Part shown: piece by piece, positions 52,680 through 62,153 of the stretch
How the letters are laid out: each line of letters starts with the position of its first letter
Position numbering within the stretch: position 1 is the stretch's first letter
NCBI GenBank assembly: GCA_036513895.1
Contig: DATBYF010000096.1
Span: 19,544-83,543 of the forward strand
Source of the DNA: Palsa-147 sp036513895
Lineage (GTDB): Bacteria > Acidobacteriota > Terriglobia > Acidiferrales > UBA7541
Reading direction: 5' to 3'
DNA length: 64,000 bases
Position numbers and translations under genes: made by a program
Notes under the pieces: model-generated
Seen by the model: the letters and a program-made list of their open reading frames with translations, nothing else
The model's database searches: none
Told to the model about the DNA's origin: nothing

Positions 52680-53981
52680 ATGCTTGATTTGAGTTATTTC
52701 AGGGGGCATCTCGACGAGATTGAGCGGATGGCGAGGGATCGCCATGCCGTTATTGATGTGGGGCGATTTCGGGAGATTGATGGGGAGCGGCGGCAGATTA
52801 TTACTTCGACGGAGAGGTTGAAGGCTGAGAGGAACAAGGCTAGCGAGGAGATTGCGCGGCTGAAGAAATCGGGCGGGGATGCCGGCGAGATTCTTGCGCG
52901 GATGAAGCAGGTTTCGGACGAAATCAAGCTGGCCGACGAGCGCGTGGCGGCGCTCGATGAGGCCTTGCGCGATTACATGCTGTCGGTACCGAATGTGCCG
53001 CACAGTTCCGTGCCGGTGGGCGCGGGAGCGGCTGACAATATCGAGGTGCGGCGATGGGGCGCGCCACCGAAATTTGATTTTGCGGCGCGGCCGCATTGGG
53101 AAGTGGGCGAAGCGACCGGGATTCTGGATTTACCCGCGGCGGTGAAAATGTCTGGCGCGCGATTTGCGCTTTATCGCGGACTGGGCGCGCGGCTCGAGCG
53201 GTCGATTGCTGCGTTTATGCTCGATACGCATACGCGCGAGCATGGCTACACGGAAATTCTTCCGCCGTTTATCGTAAATTCGGAGTCTCTTGTCGCCGAC
53301 GGCAAGCTGCCGAAATTCGCGGCGGACATGTTTCACCTCGAAGGCACGGATTTGTGGCTGACTTCCACGGCGGAGACCGAGTTGACGAATTTGCATCGCG
53401 ACGAAACGCTTGATGGCGATGCGCTGCCGGAAAAAGATTGCGCTTGGACGGCGTGCTTCCGTTCTGAGGCGGGCGCGGCGGGAAAAGATACGCGGGGGAT
53501 CAAGCGGCAGCACCAATTTCAGAAAGTCGAGCTCTTCAAATTTACGCGGCCGGAACAGAGTTACGACGAGTTGGAATCGCTAGTGGCGAATGCGGAAGCG
53601 ATTCTGCAGAGGCTGGGGCTGCATTATCGCGTGATGCTGCTGTGCACGGGCGATACGGGATTTGCGGCGTCGAAGACGTACGACATCGAGGTGTGGCTGC
53701 CGTCGTCGAATGAGTTTATGGAGATTTCGTCGTGCTCGAATTGCGAAGCGTTTCAGGCGCGGCGGGCGGGGATACGATACAAGGTGAAGGGCGGGAAGAG
53801 CGAGTATGCGCATACGTTGAATGGGTCGGGGCTGGCGGTGGGGCGGACTTGGATTGCGATTGTCGAGAATTATCAGCAGGTGGATGGGTCGATTGTGATT
53901 CCAGAGGCGCTGAGGACTTACATGGGCGTGGAGAGAATTGAGAGTTTGGAAAAGCGAAAAGGGAAAAAGGAAAAGGGTTGA
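52680..53981 (+). CDS. serS: seryl-tRNA synthetase
   Basis: Charges tRNA-Ser and tRNA-Sec with serine. 433 residues, class II. The N-terminal coiled-coil arm (about 25-105) binds the long variable arm of tRNA-Ser. Class II motif 2 (TSTAETELTNLHRDE, then the CFRSEAGAAGKDTRG loop) and motif 3 (NGSGLAVGRTWIAIVENYQ) are intact. The C-terminal tail is Lys-rich (EKRKGKKEKG). The ATG start follows a weak ribosome-binding site. If the bcp UGA is Sec, this enzyme would supply the Ser-tRNA(Sec) precursor. Confidence 0.96.
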   Translation: MLDLSYFRGHLDEIERMARDRHAVIDVGRFREIDGERRQIITSTERLKAERNKASEEIARLKKSGGDAGEILARMKQVSDEIKLADERVAALDEALRDYMLSVPNVPHSSVPVGAGAADNIEVRRWGAPPKFDFAARPHWEVGEATGILDLPAAVKMSGARFALYRGLGARLERSIAAFMLDTHTREHGYTEILPPFIVNSESLVADGKLPKFAADMFHLEGTDLWLTSTAETELTNLHRDETLDGDALPEKDCAWTACFRSEAGAAGKDTRGIKRQHQFQKVELFKFTRPEQSYDELESLVANAEAILQRLGLHYRVMLLCTGDTGFAASKTYDIEVWLPSSNEFMEISSCSNCEAFQARRAGIRYKVKGGKSEYAHTLNGSGLAVGRTWIAIVENYQQVDGSIVIPEALRTYMGVERIESLEKRKGKKEKG

Positions 53982-54273
53982 GTGCGGCGCAGCTGCCGCT
54001 TGAGTGCGATTCCGAATTTCAAATTTTAGGGGCGAGCAGCAACGCAGATCCCTCACTACGTTCTGGATGACAAATGGGACGGGATGACGACTGAACGGGA
54101 TGACAACCGGGATGCTTTAGCGCTCGGACAGGCGAGGACTACACACGACCGGTAAGCCGAAAGAGAATACACGAGGGCCGCGAGTGTGGCGTACCTTGCG
54201 GCCCTCGCCGAATCCAAAGCTGTAGCCGAATCCCGCACAGCCGGGGAGTTGGCTATAGCCGAAGCTAAAACTG

Positions 54274-54621
54274 TTACATCTGGCCGCCGGCTGCGGCGAT
54301 GCTGTCGACGTGAACTGAACCGTCGTCCATCAGGTGGCCGGTGACCTTTACTTCCATGCCTAGATCGGACTCATTCACGGCATCCTGATTGTGGATGTTG
54401 TGAACGGCTTTTGTCTTGGTATCCACGAACACGTAGGACGCGCCCTTTTCCTTCACGCACTTTTCGGCACACGCCTTGTGATCCGCGGACATACCCTTGG
54501 CAGCGCAATGGCTGTCACTGATCCAGCCGGTCCATGTCATGGTCTTGTCGTCGGCTTTCACGATCGTGACCATCGCACAGACTAGAGCCAGCACTGCGAG
54601 TACGTTTGCGATCTTTCTCAT
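54274..54621 (-). CDS. small secreted protein (DUF5818-like, Acidobacteriota type)
   Basis: 115 residues with a signal peptide ending near VKADDK. The mature part WTGWISDSHCAAKGM, then CAEKCVKEKG, SYVFVDTKTK and VKVTGHLMDDGSVHVDSI looks like a small OB-like beta-barrel with four cysteines that could be oxidised in pairs. Proteins with the WTGWISDSHC start are frequent in soil Acidobacteriota and have no known function. It stands alone upstream (in gene order) of rskA on the same strand, 163 bases away. Confidence 0.78.
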   Translation of the reverse strand: MRKIANVLAVLALVCAMVTIVKADDKTMTWTGWISDSHCAAKGMSADHKACAEKCVKEKGASYVFVDTKTKAVHNIHNQDAVNESDLGMEVKVTGHLMDDGSVHVDSIAAAGGQM

Positions 54622-54784
54622 TAATCCCTCCTCAGACTGCTACCGCCCCAGCGATGTATTCTCCCACCGGGAGGACAAACTTCCAACTAAAAGTACGCGC
54701 TGAGAGGGAGATCGGATTTAAAAAATTTGCGATTGAATCGTTTTAGGACAGTACGTAGGCAGTATTTAGGAGACAGGGCAGTAT

Positions 54785-55573
54785 TTAGGATGCGGGGCCG
54801 ACGAGAACTTTCGAGCCCGTCGGCTGCGGACTGCCACCTGCGGGCTCGATTGTGACTGCGAATGCTTTGGCGGCGATGCCTGGCGGCATTGTGGCTATCA
54901 TTCGCGAACCGACGCCGGGTTCGGGCGTGAGAATGCCTGCGCTGATTGGAGCGCCGGAGGTAGGGACGAGCCACAGCTGGAAGCTCTTGTCAGGCGGCGC
55001 GGCGGAGAGTGTATCGGAATAGAACATTTTGCCGAGTCGCGCGTTGTAGAGGACGTGTGCGGTGGCGCCTTTCGCTTCTGGCGAAGGCGCGAGCGGGACT
55101 GAAATGGTGTCGCGCGCGGAGACGAGCTCGAGAATTGCGTTGGTCTGGTCAGTTTGCTGCTTCAATTGTTGCAAGTCGGACTTCTGGCGCTCGATTTCGT
55201 TGTTGAGGTGATTGTTGCTCACCCAGAGAAGAATGGTGGCGAGGGCGAGAGCCACTGCCGCGGGCGCGAAGATGGCGTTCCACCAACCGGCGCGGAAGCC
55301 GGTGTGCGGGAGATGCGGTTCTTCGACGTCGAGAGTGCGGCCATCGGCGGAAGCGGAGAGCTGGCGCAGGAGACTTTCCTTGACGCCGGGCGACGGGAGC
55401 GCGGGCGGGGCTGCGAAGGAAAGGAGAGCGATGCGTCCTTGCGCTTCGGCAAGCTTGTGGGCGCAGGAATCGCAGGTGGCGATATGCGCGCCGAAGTCGG
55501 CGAGTTCGTCGCCTTCGAGTACGCCGAGGGCGTAGAGGTCGAAGAGCTCTTCGCGATTTGGATGGGCGCTCAT
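54785..55573 (-). CDS. rskA: anti-sigma factor, RskA-type with zinc-finger (ZAS) domain
   Basis: Membrane-spanning regulator that holds its partner sigma factor inactive. 262 residues: an N-terminal ZAS domain with HIATCDSC (Hx3Cx2C), one membrane segment (about 100-120, ALALATILLWVSNN), a coiled-coil stalk (about 122-150) and an extracytoplasmic anti-sigma-K beta domain (about 165-262, FQLWLVPTSGAPISAG). Its ATG overlaps the sigma-factor stop by 4 bases. Regulated release of such factors by proteolysis or redox change of the zinc site is known for the family. Confidence 0.93.
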   Translation of the reverse strand: MSAHPNREELFDLYALGVLEGDELADFGAHIATCDSCAHKLAEAQGRIALLSFAAPPALPSPGVKESLLRQLSASADGRTLDVEEPHLPHTGFRAGWWNAIFAPAAVALALATILLWVSNNHLNNEIERQKSDLQQLKQQTDQTNAILELVSARDTISVPLAPSPEAKGATAHVLYNARLGKMFYSDTLSAAPPDKSFQLWLVPTSGAPISAGILTPEPGVGSRMIATMPPGIAAKAFAVTIEPAGGSPQPTGSKVLVGPAS

Positions 55574-56151
55574 GGCTGCAATTTCTTCTTTAGTGTTTCG
55601 ACTGCCGAGCGAAGCCGCGTCTTTACGGTGCCGAGCGGATCGCCGGTGCGCGTGGCGATTTCGCTGTGCGTTAAGCCTTCAAAATACGCGAGCTCGATGG
55701 CTTCGCGCTGTTCCTTGGGCAGATTGCCGAGGACACCTTTTACTTTGCCCATCATTTGCTTTTGCGCGGCCTCCGTTTCGACATTGAACGGAAGCACGAT
55801 GGCGTTCTCGAACAGTTCCTCGCCCTGGCCGGGATTTCTTCGCCGCAGCCTCGAGATGGCGCGATTGCGCGCGGCCACGGCGAGCCAGCCGGGAATCGAG
55901 CCGCGAGCCGGATCGAATTGGGCCGCGGTGCGCCAAACTTGAAAAAAAATATCCTGAAGAATTTCCTCGGCGGCCGCGGAGTCCCGAAGAATGCGATTGA
56001 GCACGGCGCACACCAATCCTGAATAGCGATCGTAGAGAGAGGCGAGCGCCGTCTCGTCGCGGGCGACGATGCGCTCGATCAGGGTCCAGTCGGAGGAGTG
56101 CTGGTCGATTCCCGATGATGGGCCCGATGCTGAGCTCGATGCTGGAATCAC
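55570..56151 (-). CDS. sigK: ECF RNA polymerase sigma factor, SigK type
   Basis: 193 residues. Region 2 (ALYDRYSGLVCAVLNRIL, EEILQDIFFQVW) binds core and the -10 element; region 4 (LPKEQREAIELAYFEGLTHSEIA, then TVKTRLRSA) is the -35-reading helix-turn-helix. The cognate rskA follows on an ATGA overlap. The start is GTG, with GAGGAG very close (2 bases) upstream, so a slightly later start is possible. Target genes are unknown. Confidence 0.92.
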   Translation of the reverse strand: MIPASSSASGPSSGIDQHSSDWTLIERIVARDETALASLYDRYSGLVCAVLNRILRDSAAAEEILQDIFFQVWRTAAQFDPARGSIPGWLAVAARNRAISRLRRRNPGQGEELFENAIVLPFNVETEAAQKQMMGKVKGVLGNLPKEQREAIELAYFEGLTHSEIATRTGDPLGTVKTRLRSAVETLKKKLQP

Positions 56152-56607
56152 AACTCCTCGAGCGCTTCACTCGTAAGTACGCAGCCGGTGGACTGCGCGG
56201 ATTGCCTGGCGGGGCGCGCGTAAGTCCAATTCGACACGACGATTCGGAAGCGGCCGGGCGAATCGCGGACGAAGAGTAGCGTTTTCAAGTACGGCGGTCA
56301 ATTGGGGAGTGCGGACGGTGAAATGTGCGCATGGCGTTGATTTAGATTTTTAATAGGCCAGGGGGCGGAATTTCTCTGTAAAGCCTTTATTTCTAATGTC
56401 TTAGCATGGTTTTAGAGGGCAGATATGGTCTTAAATGGATTCCGGGTCGGCGGCTAGCTGAAATTCTGCCCGTGGTTTCCGTTGACTATTGTTTTGGGTG
56501 TTGTCTAAACTCCATCACGACCGGGGTTTAGACCATTCCACGACACAATTTGAAAGTCCCGGCTCGCGTAGGGCGCGGGTAGCGTCACGCGAGGAGGAAA
56601 TCAGAAT
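56152..56607. other. divergent intergenic region of 456 bases
   Basis: It separates sigK (minus) from gdhA (plus) and must hold both promoters. An AT-rich patch near 56345-56370 is the best place for the gdhA promoter region, but I could not fix -35/-10 boxes. No RNA gene or repeat seen. Confidence 0.45.
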
Positions 56608-57906
56608 ATGGCGATTGCCACAAAACCGGCCCCGCAGGCGATTCCGCGCATAGCGCCGCGGGAGGATCTCAATCCTTATCGCATCGCCCAAATTCAATTC
56701 GATATCGCGGCAGAACATCTGAAGCTCGATCAGGGGTTGAGGCAGATTTTGCGCTCGCCGAAGCGCGTGATGGAAGTTTCCATTCCGACGAAGATGGACA
56801 ACGGGCAGGTGAAAGTGTTCACCGGGTATCGCGTGCAGCACAATATCGCGCGGGGGCCGGCGAAGGGCGGACTGAGATATCACCCAAATGTGACGCTTGA
56901 TGAAGTGCGCGCGCTGGCGATGTGGATGACGTGGAAGACGGCGACCGTGAATCTGCCGTATGGCGGCGCGAAGGGCGGCGTAATTTGCGATCCGAAGCGG
57001 ATGAGCAAGGGCGAACTGGAGCGCATGACGCGGCGGTTCACTTCGGAGATTTTGCCGATCATCGGGCCGGAGCGGGATGTGCCTGCGCCGGATGTTTATA
57101 CGGATTCGCAGACGATGGCCTGGATCATGGATACGTATTCGGTGATGGTGGGAGAGGCGACGCTCGGGATCGTGACGGGGAAACCGATTTCGCTCGGTGG
57201 CTCGCTGGGGCGAAGCGACGCAACGGCGCGTGGATGCCTTTTTGCGGTTGAGGAAGCTTGCAAGCTGAAGCGGATTAATTTACGCGGTGCGACGGTGGCG
57301 ATTCAGGGATTCGGAAACGCGGGAGCGGCGGCGGCGCGGCTGTTCGCGGAGAAGAAAGCGCGAATTCTGGCTATCAGCGATTCGCGCGGCGGCGTTTTCA
57401 ATTCGCGCGGGATCGATCCGCTGAAAGCGATGCGCTATAAGGAGCGCTCGGGGACCGTGGTGGGCATGCCGGGGACGTCGCGGATTTCGAATGACGATTT
57501 GCTGACGCTGAAGTGCGACATTTTGATTCCTGCGGCGCTCGAGAACGTCATCACGCTGAACAACGCGGAATTGATTAAGGCGCGAATCGTCGCTGAGGCC
57601 GCCAATGGCCCGACGACGCCGCATGCGGATGAAGTTCTTGCGCGCAAGGGCATTCTGCTGGTGCCGGATATTCTCGCGAATGCGGGCGGCGTGACGGTGA
57701 GCTACTTCGAGTGGGCGCAGGATTTGCAGGGTTATTTCTGGTCCGAAGGCGAAGTGAACGTGCGGCTCGAAACTGTGATCAAGCGCGCATTCCACGAAGT
57801 GCACGAAACCATGCGAAAGCACCACACGCACATGCGCACGGGCGCTTACATTCTTTCGGTCGGGCGAGTGGCCGACGCGACGCTGGTGCGCGGGCTGTAT
57901 CCGTAG
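56608..57906 (+). CDS. gdhA: glutamate dehydrogenase (Glu/Leu/Phe/Val family)
   Basis: Interconverts glutamate and 2-oxoglutarate plus ammonia. 432 residues, hexameric type. Substrate motifs KVFTGYRVQHNIARGPAKGGLRYHP and LPYGGAKGGV (catalytic Lys region) are intact, followed by a Rossmann domain with IQGFGNAGAAAARLF. Cofactor choice is not clear from the motif. GAGGAGGAA lies about 11 bases before the ATG. It is monocistronic; thiD follows 220 bases later with its own start signals. Confidence 0.95.
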   Translation: MAIATKPAPQAIPRIAPREDLNPYRIAQIQFDIAAEHLKLDQGLRQILRSPKRVMEVSIPTKMDNGQVKVFTGYRVQHNIARGPAKGGLRYHPNVTLDEVRALAMWMTWKTATVNLPYGGAKGGVICDPKRMSKGELERMTRRFTSEILPIIGPERDVPAPDVYTDSQTMAWIMDTYSVMVGEATLGIVTGKPISLGGSLGRSDATARGCLFAVEEACKLKRINLRGATVAIQGFGNAGAAAARLFAEKKARILAISDSRGGVFNSRGIDPLKAMRYKERSGTVVGMPGTSRISNDDLLTLKCDILIPAALENVITLNNAELIKARIVAEAANGPTTPHADEVLARKGILLVPDILANAGGVTVSYFEWAQDLQGYFWSEGEVNVRLETVIKRAFHEVHETMRKHHTHMRTGAYILSVGRVADATLVRGLYP

Positions 57907-58126
57907 CGCGTCAATTCATGACGTACGTCATGGCGAACGCGTCGCGAACTTATCGCGAAACAATCGAGCAGTGATTTCGAAATCATCCTAGTTAAGTCGA
58001 AGTGTCTCCGCACAAATTTGCCTCTTGCGCGTGAGCGATGAACGCGCGTACATTTTGTTTTGCCGGCTCACTCCGCGAGTTGGGTGACGCCGGCATTTGT
58101 GCCTCGCTAGCGAGGCGCGGAGAAAC

Positions 58127-59008
58127 GTGAACAACCAAACGCATCGCCCGCCACCGATACTTCTGAGCATCGCAGGATTCGATCCTTCCTGCGGAGCGGG
58201 AACAGCGGCAGATCTAAAGACTTTCGCGGCGCACAATTGCTACGGTGTGGCGGCCATCACAGCGCTGACCGTGCAATCCACGCAGGGAGTGCGCTCGGTT
58301 CATCCGACGCCCGCGCCGACGCTGCGCGCGCAACTTGACGCGCTGGCGGACGATTGTGTGATCGCCGCGGTCAAGATCGGAATGCTGGGAACGAAAGCGA
58401 ATGCGGTGGTGGTCGCGGAGTTTCTCGACAAGCACAAATTCACGCACGTGATTCTAGATCCCGTAACCCGGCCGACGACGGGTACGGCTGAGTTGATTGA
58501 CGAATCCGGGCTGAAATTTCTTCGCGATGAATTCATTCGGCGCGCGACGTTGATCACGCCGAATATTCCCGAAGCCGAGTTTCTCGCGGGCATTCCGGTG
58601 AAAGATGTGAACGATATGAAAGCGGCCGCGCTGAAGCTGGGCGAGCAGGGCGCGAGGGCCGTGATTGTCACAGGCGGGCATCTTGAGAGGCCGACGGACG
58701 TGCTTTGGGAGGGCGGCGAGGTGATGCAGCTCGCGGGCGATGCGGTGAAGAGCGAGAATACGCATGGCTCAGGGTGCACGTTTTCATCCGCGATTGCCGC
58801 GCAGCTCGCGCTTGGACAGCAATTGCATGAGGCCGCAATTCTGTCGAAGGCTTATGTTACAAAAGCGATCGAGAAGAGTTTCCCGATCGGCAAGGGCCAC
58901 GGACCGCTCAATCATTTCTACCGCTTCTATCAGGAGCCGCCACTGCGCGGCATCCATGAAGTTCCGCAGCATGGCTTGCATCCCGCCGCGGAACCCGCCA
59001 CCCACTAA
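58127..59008 (+). CDS. thiD: hydroxymethylpyrimidine / phosphomethylpyrimidine kinase
   Basis: Two-step kinase of the thiamine pyrimidine branch, 293 residues of the ribokinase fold. GFDPSCGAGTAADLKTF, the GMLGTK segment, VTRPTTGTAELI, TPNIPEAEFL and the anion-hole/catalytic GSGCTFSSAIAA (Asp/Cys loop) are present, though the usual D before V/M in VxDPVM reads DPVTRPTTG. The start GTG at 58127 has GCGGAG 6-7 bases upstream; an earlier GTG at 58097 lacks one. No TPP riboswitch is visible upstream, and no other thi genes are in the window. Confidence 0.92.
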   Translation: MNNQTHRPPPILLSIAGFDPSCGAGTAADLKTFAAHNCYGVAAITALTVQSTQGVRSVHPTPAPTLRAQLDALADDCVIAAVKIGMLGTKANAVVVAEFLDKHKFTHVILDPVTRPTTGTAELIDESGLKFLRDEFIRRATLITPNIPEAEFLAGIPVKDVNDMKAAALKLGEQGARAVIVTGGHLERPTDVLWEGGEVMQLAGDAVKSENTHGSGCTFSSAIAAQLALGQQLHEAAILSKAYVTKAIEKSFPIGKGHGPLNHFYRFYQEPPLRGIHEVPQHGLHPAAEPATH

Positions 59009-59224
59009 TCTATCTTCGTCACCAACTCATTCCAACGCGACTTCAACCAACTGCTCAATTAGAAGGGCGCGCCGGTTTTGTTGCGGGCATTGTGCGCGGA
59101 GCTTCAGTAATTGCGGCGATATACGAAATATATGGGTATCTGATTTCGATTGAAACCATTCTGCGGTTGGAGGAGTATTCTCGCCGGTCAATATTCCACG
59201 ACATCCCACGACGGAGGCAGAACT

Positions 59225-59716
59225 ATGAAACGGAACATGAAACTCACGCTCGCGCTGATCGGACTGTTGTGCGGGGCAGGACTGCTCTTCACCATTCGCG
59301 CCCAAACCAATGCTTCTGCAAAACACATATTCACGCCCGATACCATTCCATACGGTCCGGCACCGGCATTCGTTCCTGCGGGCGCGCAACTCGCCGTGCT
59401 CGAGGGCAACCCCGGCGGCTCAAGCGGCGATTACACCATCCGCTTGAAAATCCCTGACGGATATCGCTTCCCGCCGCATTGGCACCCTCTGCGGGAAAAC
59501 GTAACCGTGATCTCCGGTACGTTCAAGGTCGGAATGGGAGATCACTTCGACGAAACCAAGATGGCATCTTTCCCGGCCGGCAGTTTCGCTTATCTCGATC
59601 CTGATATGCATCATTACGCGATGGCTAGTGGAGAAGTGGTGGTGCAGATTCACGGCGCAGCGCCACTTCAAATCAACTACGTTAATCCAGACGACGATCC
59701 GAGCCGTAAGAAATAA
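59225..59716 (+). CDS. secreted cupin-domain protein
   Basis: 163 residues with a signal peptide ending near TIRAQT. The rest is one cupin barrel (about 60-150) with metal ligands in FPPHWHPLRENVTVISG (two His and a Glu) and DPDMHHYAM. The family includes dioxygenases, isomerases and simple binding proteins; function not assignable. GGAGGCAG precedes the ATG at 59225; the frame extends to 59150 without support. It stands alone and converges with pyrC. Confidence 0.88.
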   Translation: MKRNMKLTLALIGLLCGAGLLFTIRAQTNASAKHIFTPDTIPYGPAPAFVPAGAQLAVLEGNPGGSSGDYTIRLKIPDGYRFPPHWHPLRENVTVISGTFKVGMGDHFDETKMASFPAGSFAYLDPDMHHYAMASGEVVVQIHGAAPLQINYVNPDDDPSRKK

Positions 59717-59862
59717 TTGGTTGTTTGCTCTCAGACCAGATTTTTCCGGCACGGCCGATTTTCGGGCATTAGTCGCGCGCAGGAAATCGAAGATGCAGGG
59801 CTGAAACCCGGCGCTACATGTGCCTGGCGGGTCAGGTCAACTATCGGCTGGTTTTTTTTGAT

Positions 59863-61164
59863 TCAGACGGTGGCGGCTGCGGCGGGTCTGCGGTAGACGA
59901 TGCGGCCGGCTACGATTGTTGCCATGGGTGCGCCACGGAATTCGCGGTTGTCGAATGGGGTGTTGCGCGAGCGGCTAGCGGAGTCGGAGGCGCGGAATGT
60001 CCATTTGTGATCGGGCGAGAAAATCGTGATGTCGGCGGGCGCGTTCGGAGAGAGCTTTCTTTCGATTCCGTTTTTGCCGATTCCAAGGACGTTCGCGGGG
60101 CCCGTCGTGAATAATTCTACGAGGCGCATTAGCGAGATGCGCTTGGTGTGGACGAGTTCGGATAAGGCGAGCGCAATGGCTGTCTCGAAGCCGGTGATGC
60201 CGAAGGCTGCGCGATCGAACTCGACATCTTTGCTTGCGGGGTGATGCGGGGCGTGGTCGGTGGCGATGGCGTCGACGGTGCCGTCGGCTAGACCATCGAG
60301 AAGCGCGTCGCGATCATCGCCGGAAGCGAGCGGCGGATTCATTTTGTAAGCTGTGTCGTAGACGATGTCTTCATCGATGAGAGTGAAATGATGTGGTGTG
60401 ACTTCGCAGGTGACGGCGAGGCCTTTCGCTTTTGCCGCGCGGACATAATCGAGTGAAGCGCGCGTGGAAAGATGCGCGATGTGGAGGCGCGCGCCAGTGA
60501 GCGCAGCGACTTCGACGTCACGGCCGACGCAGATGGATTCAGAAGCTGCTGGAATTCCTTTTAAACCGAGGCGGATGGAGCGCGGGCCTTCGCGCATCAC
60601 GCCTCCAGCGGCGAGTGAAGTATCTTCGCAGTGATCAATTACTGGCAAGCCGAGCGAGCCGCAATATTCCATAACTTGCCGCATTAATTTCGCGGTGGCG
60701 ATGGGGCGGCCATCGTCGCTGACCGCGACAATTCCGGCATCCTGCATTCCGGCAATTTCCGCGAGCGCTTCGCCTTTGCTCCCGACCGAGGCTGCGCCGA
60801 TGGGCCAGACACGCGCGTGGGCCGCGGTGGCGGCGCGATCAACGATGGAGCGCGTTACTGCCGCGTTGTCGTTCACAGGCTGGGTATTCGGCATGCAGCA
60901 AACGGCGGTGAATCCGCCTGCAACGGCCGCGCGCGTTCCTGTTTCGATGGTTTCGGAAATTTCCTGGCCGGGCTCGCGCAGGTGGCAGTGCAGATCAATG
61001 AATCCGGGAGCAACGATCGAGCCGGCGGCATTGATAATTTCGGCGTCGGGCGCACTTATTCCGGCTGCGATGCGCGCGATATGGCCACCGTCAATCAGGA
61101 CGTCGGATATGGCGTCAGTGCCGCTTGCGGGATCGAGAACGCGACCGCCTGTGATGAGAATCAT
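59863..61164 (-). CDS. pyrC: dihydroorotase
   Basis: Cyclises carbamoyl-aspartate to dihydroorotate. 433 residues, class I amidohydrolase. Metal ligands are in GFIDLHCHLREPGQE, with later His in VIDHCED and LHIAHLSTR and the Asp in IATDHAPHH. The ATG at 61164 overlaps the pyrB stop (ATGA) and has AAGGAAG upstream, which decides the start against an open frame to 61275. Last gene of pyrR-pyrB-pyrC. The expected carbamylated-Lys position was not identified, so the two-metal type is open. Confidence 0.94.
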   Translation of the reverse strand: MILITGGRVLDPASGTDAISDVLIDGGHIARIAAGISAPDAEIINAAGSIVAPGFIDLHCHLREPGQEISETIETGTRAAVAGGFTAVCCMPNTQPVNDNAAVTRSIVDRAATAAHARVWPIGAASVGSKGEALAEIAGMQDAGIVAVSDDGRPIATAKLMRQVMEYCGSLGLPVIDHCEDTSLAAGGVMREGPRSIRLGLKGIPAASESICVGRDVEVAALTGARLHIAHLSTRASLDYVRAAKAKGLAVTCEVTPHHFTLIDEDIVYDTAYKMNPPLASGDDRDALLDGLADGTVDAIATDHAPHHPASKDVEFDRAAFGITGFETAIALALSELVHTKRISLMRLVELFTTGPANVLGIGKNGIERKLSPNAPADITIFSPDHKWTFRASDSASRSRNTPFDNREFRGAPMATIVAGRIVYRRPAAAATV

Positions 61165-62153
61165 GCCGAGGCTTCCTTTGCCGGGTGCGGCGCGTCGGGC
61201 GGGGCGCCGCTGACGAGATGAAAGAGGAGCGCCATGCGGACGGCGAGGCCGTTGGTGACCTGCTCGAGAATGCACGATTGCGGACCGTCAGCGACCGCGG
61301 GATCAATTTCGAGGCCGCGGATGATGGGGCCAGGATGCAGGACGATCGCGTCGGGCCTTGCGAGGCGCAGGCGCTCAGGTGTGAGCTGGTAACGCAGAAT
61401 GTAGTCGTCCATCGAAATGGGCGGCTCGTTAATGCGCTCGGATTGAACGCGGAGAACCATCACGACATCAGCGTCTTCCACGGCTTCTTCGATGCGTGAT
61501 ACGCGCCGGATATTTGGAGCGAGGCATCCGAGCTCTTTGGGAATCCACATCGCGGGTCCGCAGAGAGTGAGGCGCGCGCCAAAGCGTGAGAGTAGATGAA
61601 TATTCGAGCGGGCGACGCGGCTGTGCAGAATATCTCCGAGGATGGTGACGTTCAAGCCTTCGAGGCGGCCCTTGCGATCACGAATCGTGAGCGCGTCCAG
61701 AAGAGCTTGTGTTGGGTGCTCGTGCGTGCCGTCGCCCGCATTCAGCACGGGGATTTCGAGGCGCCGGGCAATGAACTCGGGGACGCCGGACGCAGCGTGG
61801 CGAATCACGATTCCATCGGGGCGCATGGCTTCGAGCGTCCAGACGGTGTCAATTAGCGATTCGCCTTTTTTCAGGCTCGAGGATTCGGCCTGGAGATTCA
61901 TCGTGTCTGCGCCGAGGCGAGCGGCGGCAGTGGCAAAGCTGATGCGCGTTCGCGTGGACGGTTCGAAGAAGGCGAGGGCGACAGTCTTTCCGCGAAGAGT
62001 GGCGAGTTTCTTGAGGGGATGACGCTGGAATTCCTGAAATGGCTTCGCCTGATCGAGGATGAAGGTGATTTGCTCGGCGGTTAGCGGTTCGATGCCGAGC
62101 AGATGGCGCGGGCGTTGGAGCACAGGCGTTGTTGAGAGCTGGACCTCATTCAA
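61161..62153 (-). CDS. pyrB: aspartate carbamoyltransferase catalytic subunit
   Basis: Transfers carbamoyl phosphate to aspartate. 330 residues. The phosphate-binding FFEPSTRTRISF, the SSSLKKGES loop (Lys), HEHPTQALLDALTI and MVLRVQSER segments are all present. It overlaps pyrR and pyrC by four bases on each side, making one tightly coupled operon. No regulatory pyrI subunit is nearby. Confidence 0.96.
   Translation of the reverse strand: MNEVQLSTTPVLQRPRHLLGIEPLTAEQITFILDQAKPFQEFQRHPLKKLATLRGKTVALAFFEPSTRTRISFATAAARLGADTMNLQAESSSLKKGESLIDTVWTLEAMRPDGIVIRHAASGVPEFIARRLEIPVLNAGDGTHEHPTQALLDALTIRDRKGRLEGLNVTILGDILHSRVARSNIHLLSRFGARLTLCGPAMWIPKELGCLAPNIRRVSRIEEAVEDADVVMVLRVQSERINEPPISMDDYILRYQLTPERLRLARPDAIVLHPGPIIRGLEIDPAVADGPQSCILEQVTNGLAVRMALLFHLVSGAPPDAPHPAKEASA

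Noticed and set aside
54055..54120. Short GGGATGAC tandem-like repeat between serS and the small secreted gene
   Set aside because: Only three imperfect units of uneven spacing; not distinguishable from chance.
57917..57932. Perfect 16-base palindrome CATGACGTACGTCATG after gdhA
   Set aside because: About one such palindrome is expected by chance in 64 kb; no second copy or regulator context supports an operator.
57907..58126. TPP riboswitch before thiD
   Set aside because: The conserved CTGAGA and related blocks are absent.
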